Of a stretch of DNA of 64,000 nt, positions 49,677-58,999 are shown piece by piece. The notes beneath the pieces are model-generated. The model saw nothing but the letters and a program-made list of their open reading frames with translations. It searched no databases and was not told the DNA's origin. Each line of letters starts with the position of its first letter. Position 1 is the first letter of the stretch. The position numbers and the translations under genes are program-made. The DNA comes from Mycolicibacterium mageritense (lineage in GTDB: Bacteria; Actinomycetota; Actinomycetes; Mycobacteriales; Mycobacteriaceae), in the NCBI RefSeq assembly GCF_010727475.1, contig NZ_AP022567.1, forward strand, positions 992,001 through 1,056,000. Direction: 5' to 3'.

Positions 49677-50900
49677 TCACCCAGATTGGGCAGAGTGCCC
49701 AATCTGGGGCAGATCGAGCGCGGACAGCGCGAGAGACAGTTCGACGTAGGCGGCCCGGCCGTGCAGCGGCCTGCCGACCAGTTCGGTGATCCGGTGCAGG
49801 CGGTTGAGCACGGTGTTGCGGTGGCAGTGCAACCGCACGGCCGCGTTGGCCGTCGAGCGGTCCTCCTCCAGCCAGACGACGAGCGTCTCCAGCAAGACTT
49901 CGCGTTCCCGGGCCGGCCGGGCCAGGATCCCGCCGAGGTTGCGGGCCACGAGTCGCTGGGCCAGGTCGGGAGACCGCACGAGCAGGGCCTCGGGATAGTG
50001 ATCGCCGAGCGACACCAGTTGCGTCACATTCGGCGGCACCATGCTCAACGCGATCAGGGCCAAGGTGTAGGCCGAGCCGGCCTCCGCGAGCCCCGACACC
50101 GCGGGCGAGGCCGCGGCCCGGCCCCGGGCCAGCGGTCTCAGGCGCGTGATCACATCGGCGGCGTCGCGCTGTTCGAGCGCCACCACACCGATGCGGGTGT
50201 CGACCTTGGTCTGCCACACCGACCGGAAGCCCAGCGCGTCGAGCGCCGTCCGCGGGCTCGCCAGCGCGGGACTGCCATCCGGCCGCACATCGGCGACTAT
50301 CACCAGGTAGCCGCCGTTGGCGGGCAGCTCGAGCTCGCGCGCCACCCGCGCGGCGAAGGCGGCGTCGCCGGCACGCCCGCCGAGCAGATCCTCGATCAGC
50401 GCGTTGCGGCGCTGCTCGTCGTGGCGCACGCGTTCCTGCTCGCTGTCCCGGTAGGACGTGGACAGCGCCGAGGACAGCTCATCGATCACCGTCCACGTCG
50501 CGGTGCCTGCATCGAGCACATCGTCGGGTGCGACGCCGGTGTCCTCGGCCCGCTCCAGAAGCGCCTGCCAGACGATACGGCCGCCGAGCCGGAAGGTCCG
50601 CAGCATGACCTCAAGCGGCACGCCCTGGTCGGCGCGGTGCCGGGCGATCGCGCCGACAACCTCGTCGGCGGGGTCGGGCGCGCCGACCCGGCCGCTCAGC
50701 AGTTCCAGCACCCGGGTGAGGTAGTCGCGGCAGCCGTCCCGCAAATCATCTCGGGGAACGCTCGCGTAGTCGGTCCATTCGGGATTGTCGGTGAAGATCG
50801 CCGACAACAGCCGATCGATCAGCGTCTCGACGTCCGGCAAGGTGGCTTCGGCCAACGCACGGGTGACCTTCGTCGCGAATCCCGGGTGTCGCTTCTGCAC
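49677..50900 (-). CDS. PucR-family transcriptional regulator
   Basis: 407 residues, N-terminal ligand-sensing helical region, CdaR-like middle, and the PucR HTH at the C-terminus (STANAAVRLHCHRNTVLNRLHRITELVGRPL). It is 9 bp after the last acyl-CoA dehydrogenase gene and on the same strand, and precedes the E3-E1-E2 genes. It is therefore well placed to control both. Its final codons overlap a large palindrome that may be its own operator. Confidence 0.9.
   Translation of the reverse strand: MQKRHPGFATKVTRALAEATLPDVETLIDRLLSAIFTDNPEWTDYASVPRDDLRDGCRDYLTRVLELLSGRVGAPDPADEVVGAIARHRADQGVPLEVMLRTFRLGGRIVWQALLERAEDTGVAPDDVLDAGTATWTVIDELSSALSTSYRDSEQERVRHDEQRRNALIEDLLGGRAGDAAFAARVARELELPANGGYLVIVADVRPDGSPALASPRTALDALGFRSVWQTKVDTRIGVVALEQRDAADVITRLRPLARGRAAASPAVSGLAEAGSAYTLALIALSMVPPNVTQLVSLGDHYPEALLVRSPDLAQRLVARNLGGILARPAREREVLLETLVVWLEEDRSTANAAVRLHCHRNTVLNRLHRITELVGRPLHGRAAYVELSLALSALDLPQIGHSAQSG
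49680..49708. promoter_or_regulatory. 29-bp palindrome between pucR and the E3 gene
   Basis: CCCAGATTGGGCA, three bases, TGCCCAATCTGGG: 13-bp perfect arms, 62 bp before the E3 start and covering the last codons of pucR. There is no T-tract, so an operator is more likely than a terminator. Confidence 0.6.
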
Positions 50901-50909
50901 AGCCGCACC

Positions 50910-51932
50910 CTACTGGTAGCGCCCCGCGAGCCGGGCCCGATGGTCTGCCGGGGAGCCGAACAGCGACCGGTTGAGTGCCGCACGTTTGAGGTAGATGTGC
51001 ACACCGCTCTCCCACGTGTAGCCGATGCCGCCGTGCAGTTGCATGGCCTTGCCTGCGACGTCGACGGCGGTGTCGCACGCGTAGGACTTCGCCATCGCGG
51101 TGGTCGTCGGCCCGGGCTCGGTGACCGCGGCCATGACCAGTTGCCGGGCCACCGCGATGCACACCAGCATGTCGGCGCACGCGTGCTTGACGGCCTGGAA
51201 CGCGCCGATCGGTTGGCCGAACTGGTGACGCACGCCGACGTAGGACACCGTCGCGTCGAGCATCGCCTGCGCGATGCCCAGGCTGTCGCAGGCCAGCGCC
51301 ACGGCGGCCCGTTCCTGCAAGGCCTGCAGTTGCTGGTGCGGATCTTCGTCGAACCGCCACACCGCCGCACGGTCGACCGCTACGCCGTCGGCAGTCACGG
51401 TGGCCAGCCGGCGGGTCTCGTCGAGCACCGGTTGGCTGTCGATTCGCAGACCGGTGGCGTCGGACGCGACGTCGACCAGTACCGGAGTCCCCTGGGCATC
51501 CATCGCCGGTAGCAGAACATGTTGTGCGACAGCGGCATCCGCAACGAAGGTCGCGTGGCCGTCGAGGCGCCCGCCGGTGGCGGCGAGTTCGAATTGCGGC
51601 CGGGGTTTCTCGGCCGACAACGCGAGCGCGACCCTGGTCGTGCCTGCCGTCGCCTCCCGCAGCAGTTGATCGCGAAGATCGCTGGCCTGCAGGGCGATCA
51701 GTGCACCGATGCCCAGTACGGCCCCGCCCAGATAGGCGGTGCGTGCCGCGGCCCGGCCGAGTTCCTCGCAGATGACCGCGACCTCGGCGAACGTGGCACC
51801 GGAACCACCGAACTTTTCCGGTGCGTCCAAGCCGACCCAGCCGGCCTGCACTAGCAGCGGCCAATCGGCGTCTTTGACGAGGAGATCCTGTGCGACTGAG
51901 CGCAGTTCGTCGTGCAGCTCGGCGAAGTTCAT
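50910..51932 (-). CDS. Acyl-CoA dehydrogenase-family subunit
   Basis: 340 residues, beginning MNFAELHDELRSVAQDLL. Acyl-CoA dehydrogenase fold with LHGGIGYTWESGVHIYLKRA, where the Glu can act as catalytic base. It is shorter than the 380-residue norm. The gene overlaps the full-length ACAD before it by 4 bases; such pairs form alpha2-beta2 heterotetramers in mycobacterial sterol and terpenoid catabolism. Confidence 0.88.
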   Translation of the reverse strand: MNFAELHDELRSVAQDLLVKDADWPLLVQAGWVGLDAPEKFGGSGATFAEVAVICEELGRAAARTAYLGGAVLGIGALIALQASDLRDQLLREATAGTTRVALALSAEKPRPQFELAATGGRLDGHATFVADAAVAQHVLLPAMDAQGTPVLVDVASDATGLRIDSQPVLDETRRLATVTADGVAVDRAAVWRFDEDPHQQLQALQERAAVALACDSLGIAQAMLDATVSYVGVRHQFGQPIGAFQAVKHACADMLVCIAVARQLVMAAVTEPGPTTTAMAKSYACDTAVDVAGKAMQLHGGIGYTWESGVHIYLKRAALNRSLFGSPADHRARLAGRYQ

Positions 51933-53080
51933 CGGGGCAGCCCCAGTCCCCGCTCGGCGATGATGGTGCGCTGTATCTCGCTGGCCCCGCCAGGGATGGT
52001 CCATTCCCACGAGCCGATGAAATCGAGCATCCAGTTGCCGGACTCCCAGCCGCTCGAGGCCGGTTTGGTCAGTACGGTCTGGCCGGGCAGCCCGGCGATC
52101 TCGGCGCCGAATCCGGTCATACGCTGCAGCAGTTCGCTGTAGTAGAGCTTGACGATCGACGCGTCGGCCGGGCCGATCTGCCCCTTCTCCCCGCGCTCGA
52201 CCAGATCGCGGCACAGGCCACGCAAGCCCGCGAGCTCGATCTCGAACTGCGCCAGGCGATCCCCGACCAGTGCATCGTCGACCGGTGCGCACGCCTGCAC
52301 GAGCCGGCGGAAACCCGCATTGCTCAGCCGCTCGGCCAGTTCCAGCATCGTCATGCCGCGCTCGGCTCCGAGCGTGGCCTGGGCCACCTGCCAGCCCTGG
52401 TTGACGGGACCGACCAGGTTGGCGGCGGGAATCGCGACGTCGTTGAGGAAGATCTCACAGAAGTGCGACTCGCCGACCGCGTTGCGGATCGGCCGGACCT
52501 CGATGCCCGGCGTGGCCATGTCCATCAGGAAGTACGAGATGCCGTGCCGTTTCGGGGCCTCCGGGTCGGTGCGGGCCAGCAGCAGGCACCAGTCGGCATG
52601 CATCGCGCCGCTGGCCCAGAGCTTCTGCCCGTTGACCACGAACGTGTCGCCGTCGCGCCGTGCACTCGTTCGCAACGCCGCCAGGTCGGATCCGGCCTCG
52701 GGCTCGGAGAAACCCTGCACCCAGATCTCGCCGTCGAGGATCGCCGGGAGGTGGCGTCGTCGTTGCTCCGCGGTTCCTGCCGCGAGCAGGGTCGATGCCG
52801 CGTGGTGAATACCGACGAAGGCCAGCACCAGGCGCGGCGCGTCGTGCGCGGCGAGTTCCTGGTAGAGCACGATCTGCTGGGGCACACTCATGCCGCCGCC
52901 CCATTCGGCGGGCCAGTGCGGCACGGCGTAACCGGCGTTGCGCAGCTCGGCGAACCAGGACTTCTGGAACGACACGAATTCGTCGTCGCTGACGCCGGTT
53001 TGGGCCGCGCGCCAATCCGAGGGAACGTGTCGGGCACACCAGTCCCGGACGGTCGCCCGGAACGCGTCGAGCTCCGTCAT
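51929..53080 (-). CDS. Acyl-CoA dehydrogenase
   Basis: 383 residues with the complete fold: VQGFSEPEAGSDLAALRTSA, WASGAMHADWCLLLART, and the C-terminal GGASEIQRTIIAERGLGLPR. It is the likely partner chain of the shorter subunit downstream. FAD-dependent alpha,beta-desaturation of an acyl-CoA is expected. Confidence 0.92.
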   Translation of the reverse strand: MTELDAFRATVRDWCARHVPSDWRAAQTGVSDDEFVSFQKSWFAELRNAGYAVPHWPAEWGGGMSVPQQIVLYQELAAHDAPRLVLAFVGIHHAASTLLAAGTAEQRRRHLPAILDGEIWVQGFSEPEAGSDLAALRTSARRDGDTFVVNGQKLWASGAMHADWCLLLARTDPEAPKRHGISYFLMDMATPGIEVRPIRNAVGESHFCEIFLNDVAIPAANLVGPVNQGWQVAQATLGAERGMTMLELAERLSNAGFRRLVQACAPVDDALVGDRLAQFEIELAGLRGLCRDLVERGEKGQIGPADASIVKLYYSELLQRMTGFGAEIAGLPGQTVLTKPASSGWESGNWMLDFIGSWEWTIPGGASEIQRTIIAERGLGLPR

Positions 53081-53967
53081 GAGAACAATCCGGTGAGCCC
53101 GCGGCGGCCGAGTCGCGTCGTGAGGATGTCACGTGTCTGGGACAGTCCGAACGGCAGGCGGCGCAACGGCTGGCTGTACCGCGACAGCCAGGACAGCGTG
53201 GTCTCGTCGCAGAACCCGACCGCGCCGTGCAGCTGATGGCACACCCGGAACACCACCTCGGCCGCCTCGAGCACGGCAAGCCGCAGCGCCAGCGAATCGT
53301 CGATCGCGGTGTCGGTATCGGAGGTGACCAGGCTCCAGAGTGTGTACTTGGCGAGGATGTCGAAACCGCTGCGCTCGACCTCGGCGTCGGTCAGCTGGAA
53401 CTGCACGCCCTGAAACGCCGACAGCGGCTGCCCGAACTGCTTGCGCAGGCTCACATGTGCGGTGGTGAGTTCGAGGGCCCGGTCGAGCATGCCGAGCAAC
53501 GTCCAGCACGGCAGCACCAGACCCAGGGCGACGTCGGCGGTGCCGTCCGTCGCCGTCAACTCCACCGCCGTGGTGAAGGCCGGCCCGCCCGCACCCAGTC
53601 CGGTGACACGGCTGCGCCTGCCGTCCAATGTCGCGGCAACCCAATCGGTGTCGAGCCCGGCGAGCTGTGCTTCGGGAGCTGTGTCCGAGACGACGAGCAG
53701 TCCGGCCAGCCGTTCGGCCACGGGATACGGCAGCGCCCAGTAGCCGGCGCTGCGGCACAACGCCGCGGCCGCTTCCAGGGCATCGGGATCGGTGCGGGGT
53801 TCGAGTTCCCATGCGCCGAGACCGCTGAGGGCCGGTGCCACCAGGGCTTCACGCGTGTCGGGCTTGGCCTCGGCCTGCTGCAGCAACTGGTCCCCGCCGG
53901 CCGCCTCGAACGCTCGAAGGGCCTGGCGGCCATATTCTTTGGCGTCGTCGCTGAGGTCGATGTTCAC
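53077..53967 (-). CDS. Acyl-CoA dehydrogenase-family subunit (short)
   Basis: 296 residues, the smallest of the four, with HQLHGAVGFCDETTLSWLSRYSQPLRR retaining the Glu in the base position. The N-terminal domain is abbreviated. The ATG overlaps the preceding stop and the stop overlaps the next start. Probably paired with the ACAD at 53964-55112. Confidence 0.87.
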   Translation of the reverse strand: MNIDLSDDAKEYGRQALRAFEAAGGDQLLQQAEAKPDTREALVAPALSGLGAWELEPRTDPDALEAAAALCRSAGYWALPYPVAERLAGLLVVSDTAPEAQLAGLDTDWVAATLDGRRSRVTGLGAGGPAFTTAVELTATDGTADVALGLVLPCWTLLGMLDRALELTTAHVSLRKQFGQPLSAFQGVQFQLTDAEVERSGFDILAKYTLWSLVTSDTDTAIDDSLALRLAVLEAAEVVFRVCHQLHGAVGFCDETTLSWLSRYSQPLRRLPFGLSQTRDILTTRLGRRGLTGLFS

Positions 53968-55112
53968 GCTCGGACCTCCGCCAGCATGGCCCGCGACAGC
54001 AGGATGCGCTGCATCTCGATGCTGCCCGAGGACACCGTCGACGCCTGTGCGTAGCGCCAGTGGTCCTCGACTTCTGCGCGGAAGTACTCGCTCTCGCCCC
54101 GCGGCAGCGCCGCGACGATCTCCATGAGCACCTCGGCGCTGTCCTGGTCCAGTTTGGTCACCGCGATCCGATATGCCGCCGCGTCACCGGGTTTCACCCG
54201 GCCGGTGCTCTGCAGCGCCACCACGCGATAGGCCATGAGCCGGGCCCTTCTGCAGTGTGTGAGCATGCGGGCCCAGCGCCCCCGCAGTTCGGCGGGCAGG
54301 GCGTCCCACGCATCACCGAGCTCAGCGGGCGCGGCCTGCAGGAGCTTTTCGCACCTGGCGTACCGCGCGATACCGACCCGTTCGAACGACATCACGTCCT
54401 GCACGATCGACCAGCCGTCGTCAATTTTGCCGAGAATGTCGGCCTCGGTGACCTTGAGCTCGTCGAAGAACACCTCGTTGAGGTGGTGCGGGCCCATCAT
54501 GGTGCGGATGGGCCGCACGGTGATGGCCGGATCCGACATGGGCACCAGGAAGATCGTCAGACCGTGTTGTTTCTTCTCACCTTTGGACGTTCTGGCCAAC
54601 AGAAAGCACCACTGCGCCATGGTCGCGTAGGACGTCCAGATCTTCTGCCCGTTGATGCGCCAGCCGTCGCCCTCACGGCGCGCAGAGGTACGCAAAGACG
54701 CGAGGTCCGAACCGGCCTCGGGTTCGGAAAACCCTTGGCACCAGATCACTTCGCCGTTGGCGATGGGCGGCAGGTGTTTGCGTTGCTGCTCTTCGGTGCC
54801 GTGCCGCATGATGATGGGGCCCACCCAGTTGACACCCATGTACTGCGCGCCGCGGGGCTCGTGATGGGCCCACATCTCTTCGCGCACCACAGTCTGCTCC
54901 CACACCGAGGAGCCGCCGCCGCCGAACTCCTCGGGCCACGACATGCACAGCAGCTGCCGCTGCGCCAGGGTTCGACAGAACCGCTGGGCCACATCGAGAT
55001 CCGCGGGGTCGTCGGTGAACGCGCCGAGGAAGTCGGCCGGTATGTGGTCGGCGATCAGCCCGCGCAACTCACCGCGCAGCGTGGTGGCTGCCTCACCCAG
55101 ATCGAAATCCAT
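53964..55112 (-). CDS. Acyl-CoA dehydrogenase
   Basis: 382 residues from MDFDLGEAATTLRGELRGL. It contains CQGFSEPEAGSDLASLRTSA, GPHHLNEVFFDEL and the C-terminal SSGSIEMQRILLSRAMLAEVRA. The longer frame to 55379 would overlap the CoA-transferase gene and is rejected. First of two large/small ACAD pairs in this operon, which suggests two successive desaturations or two side chains. Confidence 0.92.
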   Translation of the reverse strand: MDFDLGEAATTLRGELRGLIADHIPADFLGAFTDDPADLDVAQRFCRTLAQRQLLCMSWPEEFGGGGSSVWEQTVVREEMWAHHEPRGAQYMGVNWVGPIIMRHGTEEQQRKHLPPIANGEVIWCQGFSEPEAGSDLASLRTSARREGDGWRINGQKIWTSYATMAQWCFLLARTSKGEKKQHGLTIFLVPMSDPAITVRPIRTMMGPHHLNEVFFDELKVTEADILGKIDDGWSIVQDVMSFERVGIARYARCEKLLQAAPAELGDAWDALPAELRGRWARMLTHCRRARLMAYRVVALQSTGRVKPGDAAAYRIAVTKLDQDSAEVLMEIVAALPRGESEYFRAEVEDHWRYAQASTVSSGSIEMQRILLSRAMLAEVRA

Positions 55113-55123
55113 TGAACGTCTTC

Positions 55124-56275
55124 CTAAGCGGTCTTGTGGCCGGCGTCGAGTTCGGCCAGCACCTCGGCGGTGTCGGCGCCGAGCTCCGGCGCGAACCCCT
55201 GGACGCGCCCGGGGGTCCGGGAGAACCAGGTCGGCACGCCAGGGAACCGGACCGGCCCGTGGGGGGTGTCGACGGTTTCGAACAGGCCGACCGCGTTGAG
55301 GTGGGCATTGTCGAACAATGCGTCCGGCGTGTGGACCGCCGCCGCGGGAATCTCCAAGTCCCGGAACAGCTGCAGCCACTCGTCGGTGGTGCGTTCCTTC
55401 AGGGTCTGCGCCAACAGGCCGTACACGGCGTCGATCTGGTGGGCCCGCTGCTCGAGCGTCGCGAACTGGGGGCCGTTCCAGGCGGGCTGCACCCGGTCGA
55501 TGAAGGCGTTCCAGTGCTTGTCGTTGTAGATGAGCGCCGCGATCTGCCCGTCCTTGGTCTCGTAGGGCTTGCGGTTGGGCGCGACCGCGCGCGGGTAGAC
55601 CGCGGGGCTCAGCGGCGGATCGAACATGGCACCGTTGGCGTGCTCGACGAGCATGAACGAGGCCATCGTCTCGAACATGCTGACCTCGACCTCCTGCCCC
55701 TCGCCCGTGCGTGCGCGGTGGAACAGCGCCATCATCGTGGCGTACAACGCGGTCAGGCCGGCGACCTTGTCGGCCATGATGGTGCCGACGTAGCCGGCCT
55801 CACCCGTCAATTGCCGTTGAACCGCGGGCAATCCGCATTCGGCCTGGATGGTGTCGTCATAGGCGGGCCGGTCGGCGTCAGGTCCGCGCCTGCCATAGCC
55901 GTAGCAGTTGGTGTAGACGATCGCGGGATTGAGCGCGGCGACGTCGTCGTAGCCGAAGCCCAGCTTGACGACGGCCTTGGCCCGCATCGAATGGATGAAC
56001 ACATCCGCGGTGGCGATCAACGCACGCAACGACTCCCGGTCCGCCTCGGTCTGCAGATCGAGCACGATGCCTCGCTTACCGCGGTTGACATTCGCGAACA
56101 CACCGCTCATACCCGGCGCCGGGCCGACCGAGATGTAACGCGTGTTGTCGCCTTGCGGCGGCTCGACTTTGATGACGTCGGCACCCATGTCGGCCATGAT
56201 CTGCGTGCAGTACGGGCCCATCACCATCGCGGTGAGGTCGACCACGCGCACGCCATGCAACGGTCCGTCAGACAT
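55124..56275 (-). CDS. CaiB/BaiF-type CoA-transferase
   Basis: 383 residues, type III CoA-transferase: GVRVVDLTAMVMGPYCTQIMADMGADVIKVEPPQGD at the N-terminus, DLQTEADRESLRALIATADVFIHSMRA and YGYGRRGPDADRPAYDDTIQA. It attaches CoA from a donor thioester to a carboxylic acid, which would activate the acid made by the oxygenases upstream. ATG 56275 overlaps the SDR gene by 8 bp. Confidence 0.92.
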   Translation of the reverse strand: MSDGPLHGVRVVDLTAMVMGPYCTQIMADMGADVIKVEPPQGDNTRYISVGPAPGMSGVFANVNRGKRGIVLDLQTEADRESLRALIATADVFIHSMRAKAVVKLGFGYDDVAALNPAIVYTNCYGYGRRGPDADRPAYDDTIQAECGLPAVQRQLTGEAGYVGTIMADKVAGLTALYATMMALFHRARTGEGQEVEVSMFETMASFMLVEHANGAMFDPPLSPAVYPRAVAPNRKPYETKDGQIAALIYNDKHWNAFIDRVQPAWNGPQFATLEQRAHQIDAVYGLLAQTLKERTTDEWLQLFRDLEIPAAAVHTPDALFDNAHLNAVGLFETVDTPHGPVRFPGVPTWFSRTPGRVQGFAPELGADTAEVLAELDAGHKTA

Positions 56276-57173
56276 GAGCTCGCCCAAAGCTGTAACGGAT
56301 GTGCTCGGCGTGGCCGTCCGGAACCACGGGGAACGTCACAGGTGTGGTGATATCGCGGATCGCGTCGATGTCGGCGTCGACGTCCTCGATCGTCCATTCC
56401 GGCCGGTAGACCCCCGGTGATTCCGACACCACGGCACGGGCCACCCGCCCGGCGATCGCGACGAACACTTCGCCCGTCACAGTGCAGTTTTCGTGCGCCA
56501 GCCATCCCACCACGGGGGCCACCAACTCCGGGCCCATCGGAGGATAGGCCGACGTGTCGAGCCCGTCGGCCATGCGTGTCACGGCGCCCGGCACGATGGC
56601 GTTGCACGTCACGCCCTCGGCCGCGCCTTCCAACGCCACGACGTTGCACAGCCCGACGATGCCCGCCTTGGCCGCCGCATAATTGGCCACCTCACGGTTG
56701 CCGTACAGGCCGCCGATCGACGACGTCAGCACCACGCGGCCGTAACCGGCCGCGCACATGACCGGAAAAGCCGGCCGCACCACATGAAACGCCCCGCGCA
56801 GGTGAACGTCGAGCACCGCGTCGAAGTCCTGGTAGCTCATGTCCTTGAGCGAGCCTCGCCGCACGATGCCCGCGTTGTGGATCAGGATGTCGACGCGGCC
56901 GTAGGTCTCCAGTGCGGAGTCGATGATGGCGCGGCCGCCCGTTGCGGTCGCGACCGTATCGGTGGTGACGACGGCTTGGCCACCGGCCGCACGGATCTCG
57001 TCGACCACGGAGTGCGCGGGGCCGGTATCGCAGCCGTCACCGGTGAGGCCGCCACCGGGATCGTTGACGACGACCTTCGCTCCGCGCGCGGCCAGCATCA
57101 GCGCGTATTCGCGTCCGAGCCCCCGGCCGGCACCGGTGATGACGGCGACGCGATCGTCGAAACGCAGGTTCAC
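56268..57173 (-). CDS. SDR-family dehydrogenase (hydroxyacyl-CoA type)
   Basis: 301 residues from GTG 57173 (VNLRFDDRVAVITGAGRGLGREYALMLAARGAKVVVNDPGG). This beginning is that of the dehydrogenase half of multifunctional beta-oxidation enzymes (17beta-HSD4-like). YAAAK is present. The C-terminal 60 residues extend beyond a minimal SDR. GTGA overlap with the monooxygenase stop. Confidence 0.9.
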   Translation of the reverse strand: MNLRFDDRVAVITGAGRGLGREYALMLAARGAKVVVNDPGGGLTGDGCDTGPAHSVVDEIRAAGGQAVVTTDTVATATGGRAIIDSALETYGRVDILIHNAGIVRRGSLKDMSYQDFDAVLDVHLRGAFHVVRPAFPVMCAAGYGRVVLTSSIGGLYGNREVANYAAAKAGIVGLCNVVALEGAAEGVTCNAIVPGAVTRMADGLDTSAYPPMGPELVAPVVGWLAHENCTVTGEVFVAIAGRVARAVVSESPGVYRPEWTIEDVDADIDAIRDITTPVTFPVVPDGHAEHIRYSFGRAHV

Positions 57174-58999
57174 GTGGTTTCCAGGCCTTCCAGATCGCCC
57201 TTGTCCCGCCATGCTTTGAGCAACTCGCCGAACGCGTAGAACCCGGGACCATAGGGCTCACCTAGGTGCGATCGGATGCCTTCGCCGCCACCGCCGCCCT
57301 CGTTGTTGTAGTAGCCCGGTGTGCATTCGGCGTCGAATGCCGAGTTGTCGACGAAGGTGTCCTTGATGGTCTGGCACCAACCGTCCTGCGCGTCCTGGCT
57401 GGGCTCCACCGTGGTGATGCCACGGCCCAGCGCCTCGGCGATCACGTATGCGATGTGTTCGCCCTGCAGTTCGTAGTTCGCCGAGATGTTGGCCGAGATC
57501 CCGACCTGCGTGAAGCCCGTGAAGAACTGGTTGGGGAACCCGCGGCTGGTCATGCCGTGCAGGGTCCGATAGCCACCGGCCCACGCGTCGTAGAGCGACA
57601 GGCCGTCGCGGCCGGTGATCACATCGATCGAGTAGCGGCGGTGGATCTCGGTGGTGATCTCGAAGCCACTGGCGAAGATGATGCAGTCGACGTCGTATTC
57701 GCGGCCGTCGGCGACCACACCGGACGCGGTGATGCGTTCCACGCCTTTGGATTCGGACACGTCGACGAGGGTGACGTTGGGCCGGTTGAAGGTCGGCAGA
57801 TAGTCGTCGTTGGAACATGGCCGCTTGCACAGGAATCGGTAGTACGGCTTGAGTGCCTCGGCGGTGTCCGGATCGTCGACGATGGCCTCGACGCGGCGTC
57901 GCAGCCGCTCCATGACCTTGTAGTCCTCTTCTTCCCGCAGCGCCATGAACTGCTCGGGCGTCATGGCGGCCGGATCGGGCAGGGCCAGCACGCGCGCGGC
58001 GGTGTTACGGCCGAGTTCGGTCCAGAAATCGCACACGTAGTCTGGCTGGCCCAGCGCCATACCCTCGAAGGTCCAGGCGTGAAAGTTGCGCTGTCGTTCC
58101 TTCTGCCACCCGGGCTGCAGCGTCTTGACCCACTCCGGGTCGGTCGGGGTGTTGTTGCGTTCGTCGACCGTGGACGGCGTCCGCTGAAACACGTACAGGT
58201 GCTGGGCATCCCGGCCGAGGTGCGGCACGAGCTGAACGCCGGTGGCGCCAGTGCCGATCAGCGCCACCTTCTTGTCGGCGAGCTTTTCGAGCCCGCCGGA
58301 ACTGTCCCCGCCCGTGTAGTCGTAATCCCAGCGCGACGAGTGGAAGACGTGGCCGGTGAAGTCCTTGATGCCGGGGATGCCGGGCAGCTTGGGACGATTG
58401 AAGGAGCCCGACGCCATCACGACGAACCGGGCTCGGATGTCGTCGCTGCGGTTGGTACTGATGCGCCACCGCTTGAGGTCGTCTTCCCACCGCAGATCCT
58501 TGACCTGCGTCGAGAAGATCGCGCCGTCGTAGAGGCCGTAGTGCTTGCCGATGTTGCGGCAGTGCTGCCAGATCTCGGCGCCGTCGGCGAACTTCTTGCT
58601 CGGCATGAAGTCGAGCTCTTCCAGAAGCGGTATGTAGCAATAGGACTCGTTGTCACACTGGATGCCGGGATAGCGGTTCCAGTACCAGACCCCGCCGAAG
58701 TCTCCGCCCATCTCGATGATGTGCACGTCCTCGACGCCGGCCCGCTTGAGCGCGGCACCTACCAGCAGGCCGGCGAACCCGCCGCCGAGCACCGCGACGT
58801 CGATGTCGGTGTCGATCGCATCGCGTTCGACGTACGGGGTGTGGGGGTCGACCTCGCCGAACTCGGCGAACCGCTCACCGGTTTCCAGATACTGCTTGGA
58901 TCCCTCTGCGCGCAGCCGTTTCTCGCGTTCGGCGCGGTACTTCTCGCGTAGCGCAGGAATGTCGATGTCGTCGGGGGTGTCCGTCGGCCCGCACGTCAT
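57170..58999 (-). CDS. Flavin-containing (Baeyer-Villiger-type) monooxygenase
   Basis: 609 residues. FAD motif GGGFAG (72-77), the BVMO fingerprint FTGHVFHSSRW, and the NADPH motif GTGATG. An N-terminal extension of about 60 residues is typical of cyclohexanone- and steroid-type BVMOs. It should insert oxygen next to a ketone, giving an ester or lactone. ATGA overlap with the LLM gene upstream and GTGA with the SDR downstream. Confidence 0.92.
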   Translation of the reverse strand: MTCGPTDTPDDIDIPALREKYRAEREKRLRAEGSKQYLETGERFAEFGEVDPHTPYVERDAIDTDIDVAVLGGGFAGLLVGAALKRAGVEDVHIIEMGGDFGGVWYWNRYPGIQCDNESYCYIPLLEELDFMPSKKFADGAEIWQHCRNIGKHYGLYDGAIFSTQVKDLRWEDDLKRWRISTNRSDDIRARFVVMASGSFNRPKLPGIPGIKDFTGHVFHSSRWDYDYTGGDSSGGLEKLADKKVALIGTGATGVQLVPHLGRDAQHLYVFQRTPSTVDERNNTPTDPEWVKTLQPGWQKERQRNFHAWTFEGMALGQPDYVCDFWTELGRNTAARVLALPDPAAMTPEQFMALREEEDYKVMERLRRRVEAIVDDPDTAEALKPYYRFLCKRPCSNDDYLPTFNRPNVTLVDVSESKGVERITASGVVADGREYDVDCIIFASGFEITTEIHRRYSIDVITGRDGLSLYDAWAGGYRTLHGMTSRGFPNQFFTGFTQVGISANISANYELQGEHIAYVIAEALGRGITTVEPSQDAQDGWCQTIKDTFVDNSAFDAECTPGYYNNEGGGGGEGIRSHLGEPYGPGFYAFGELLKAWRDKGDLEGLETT

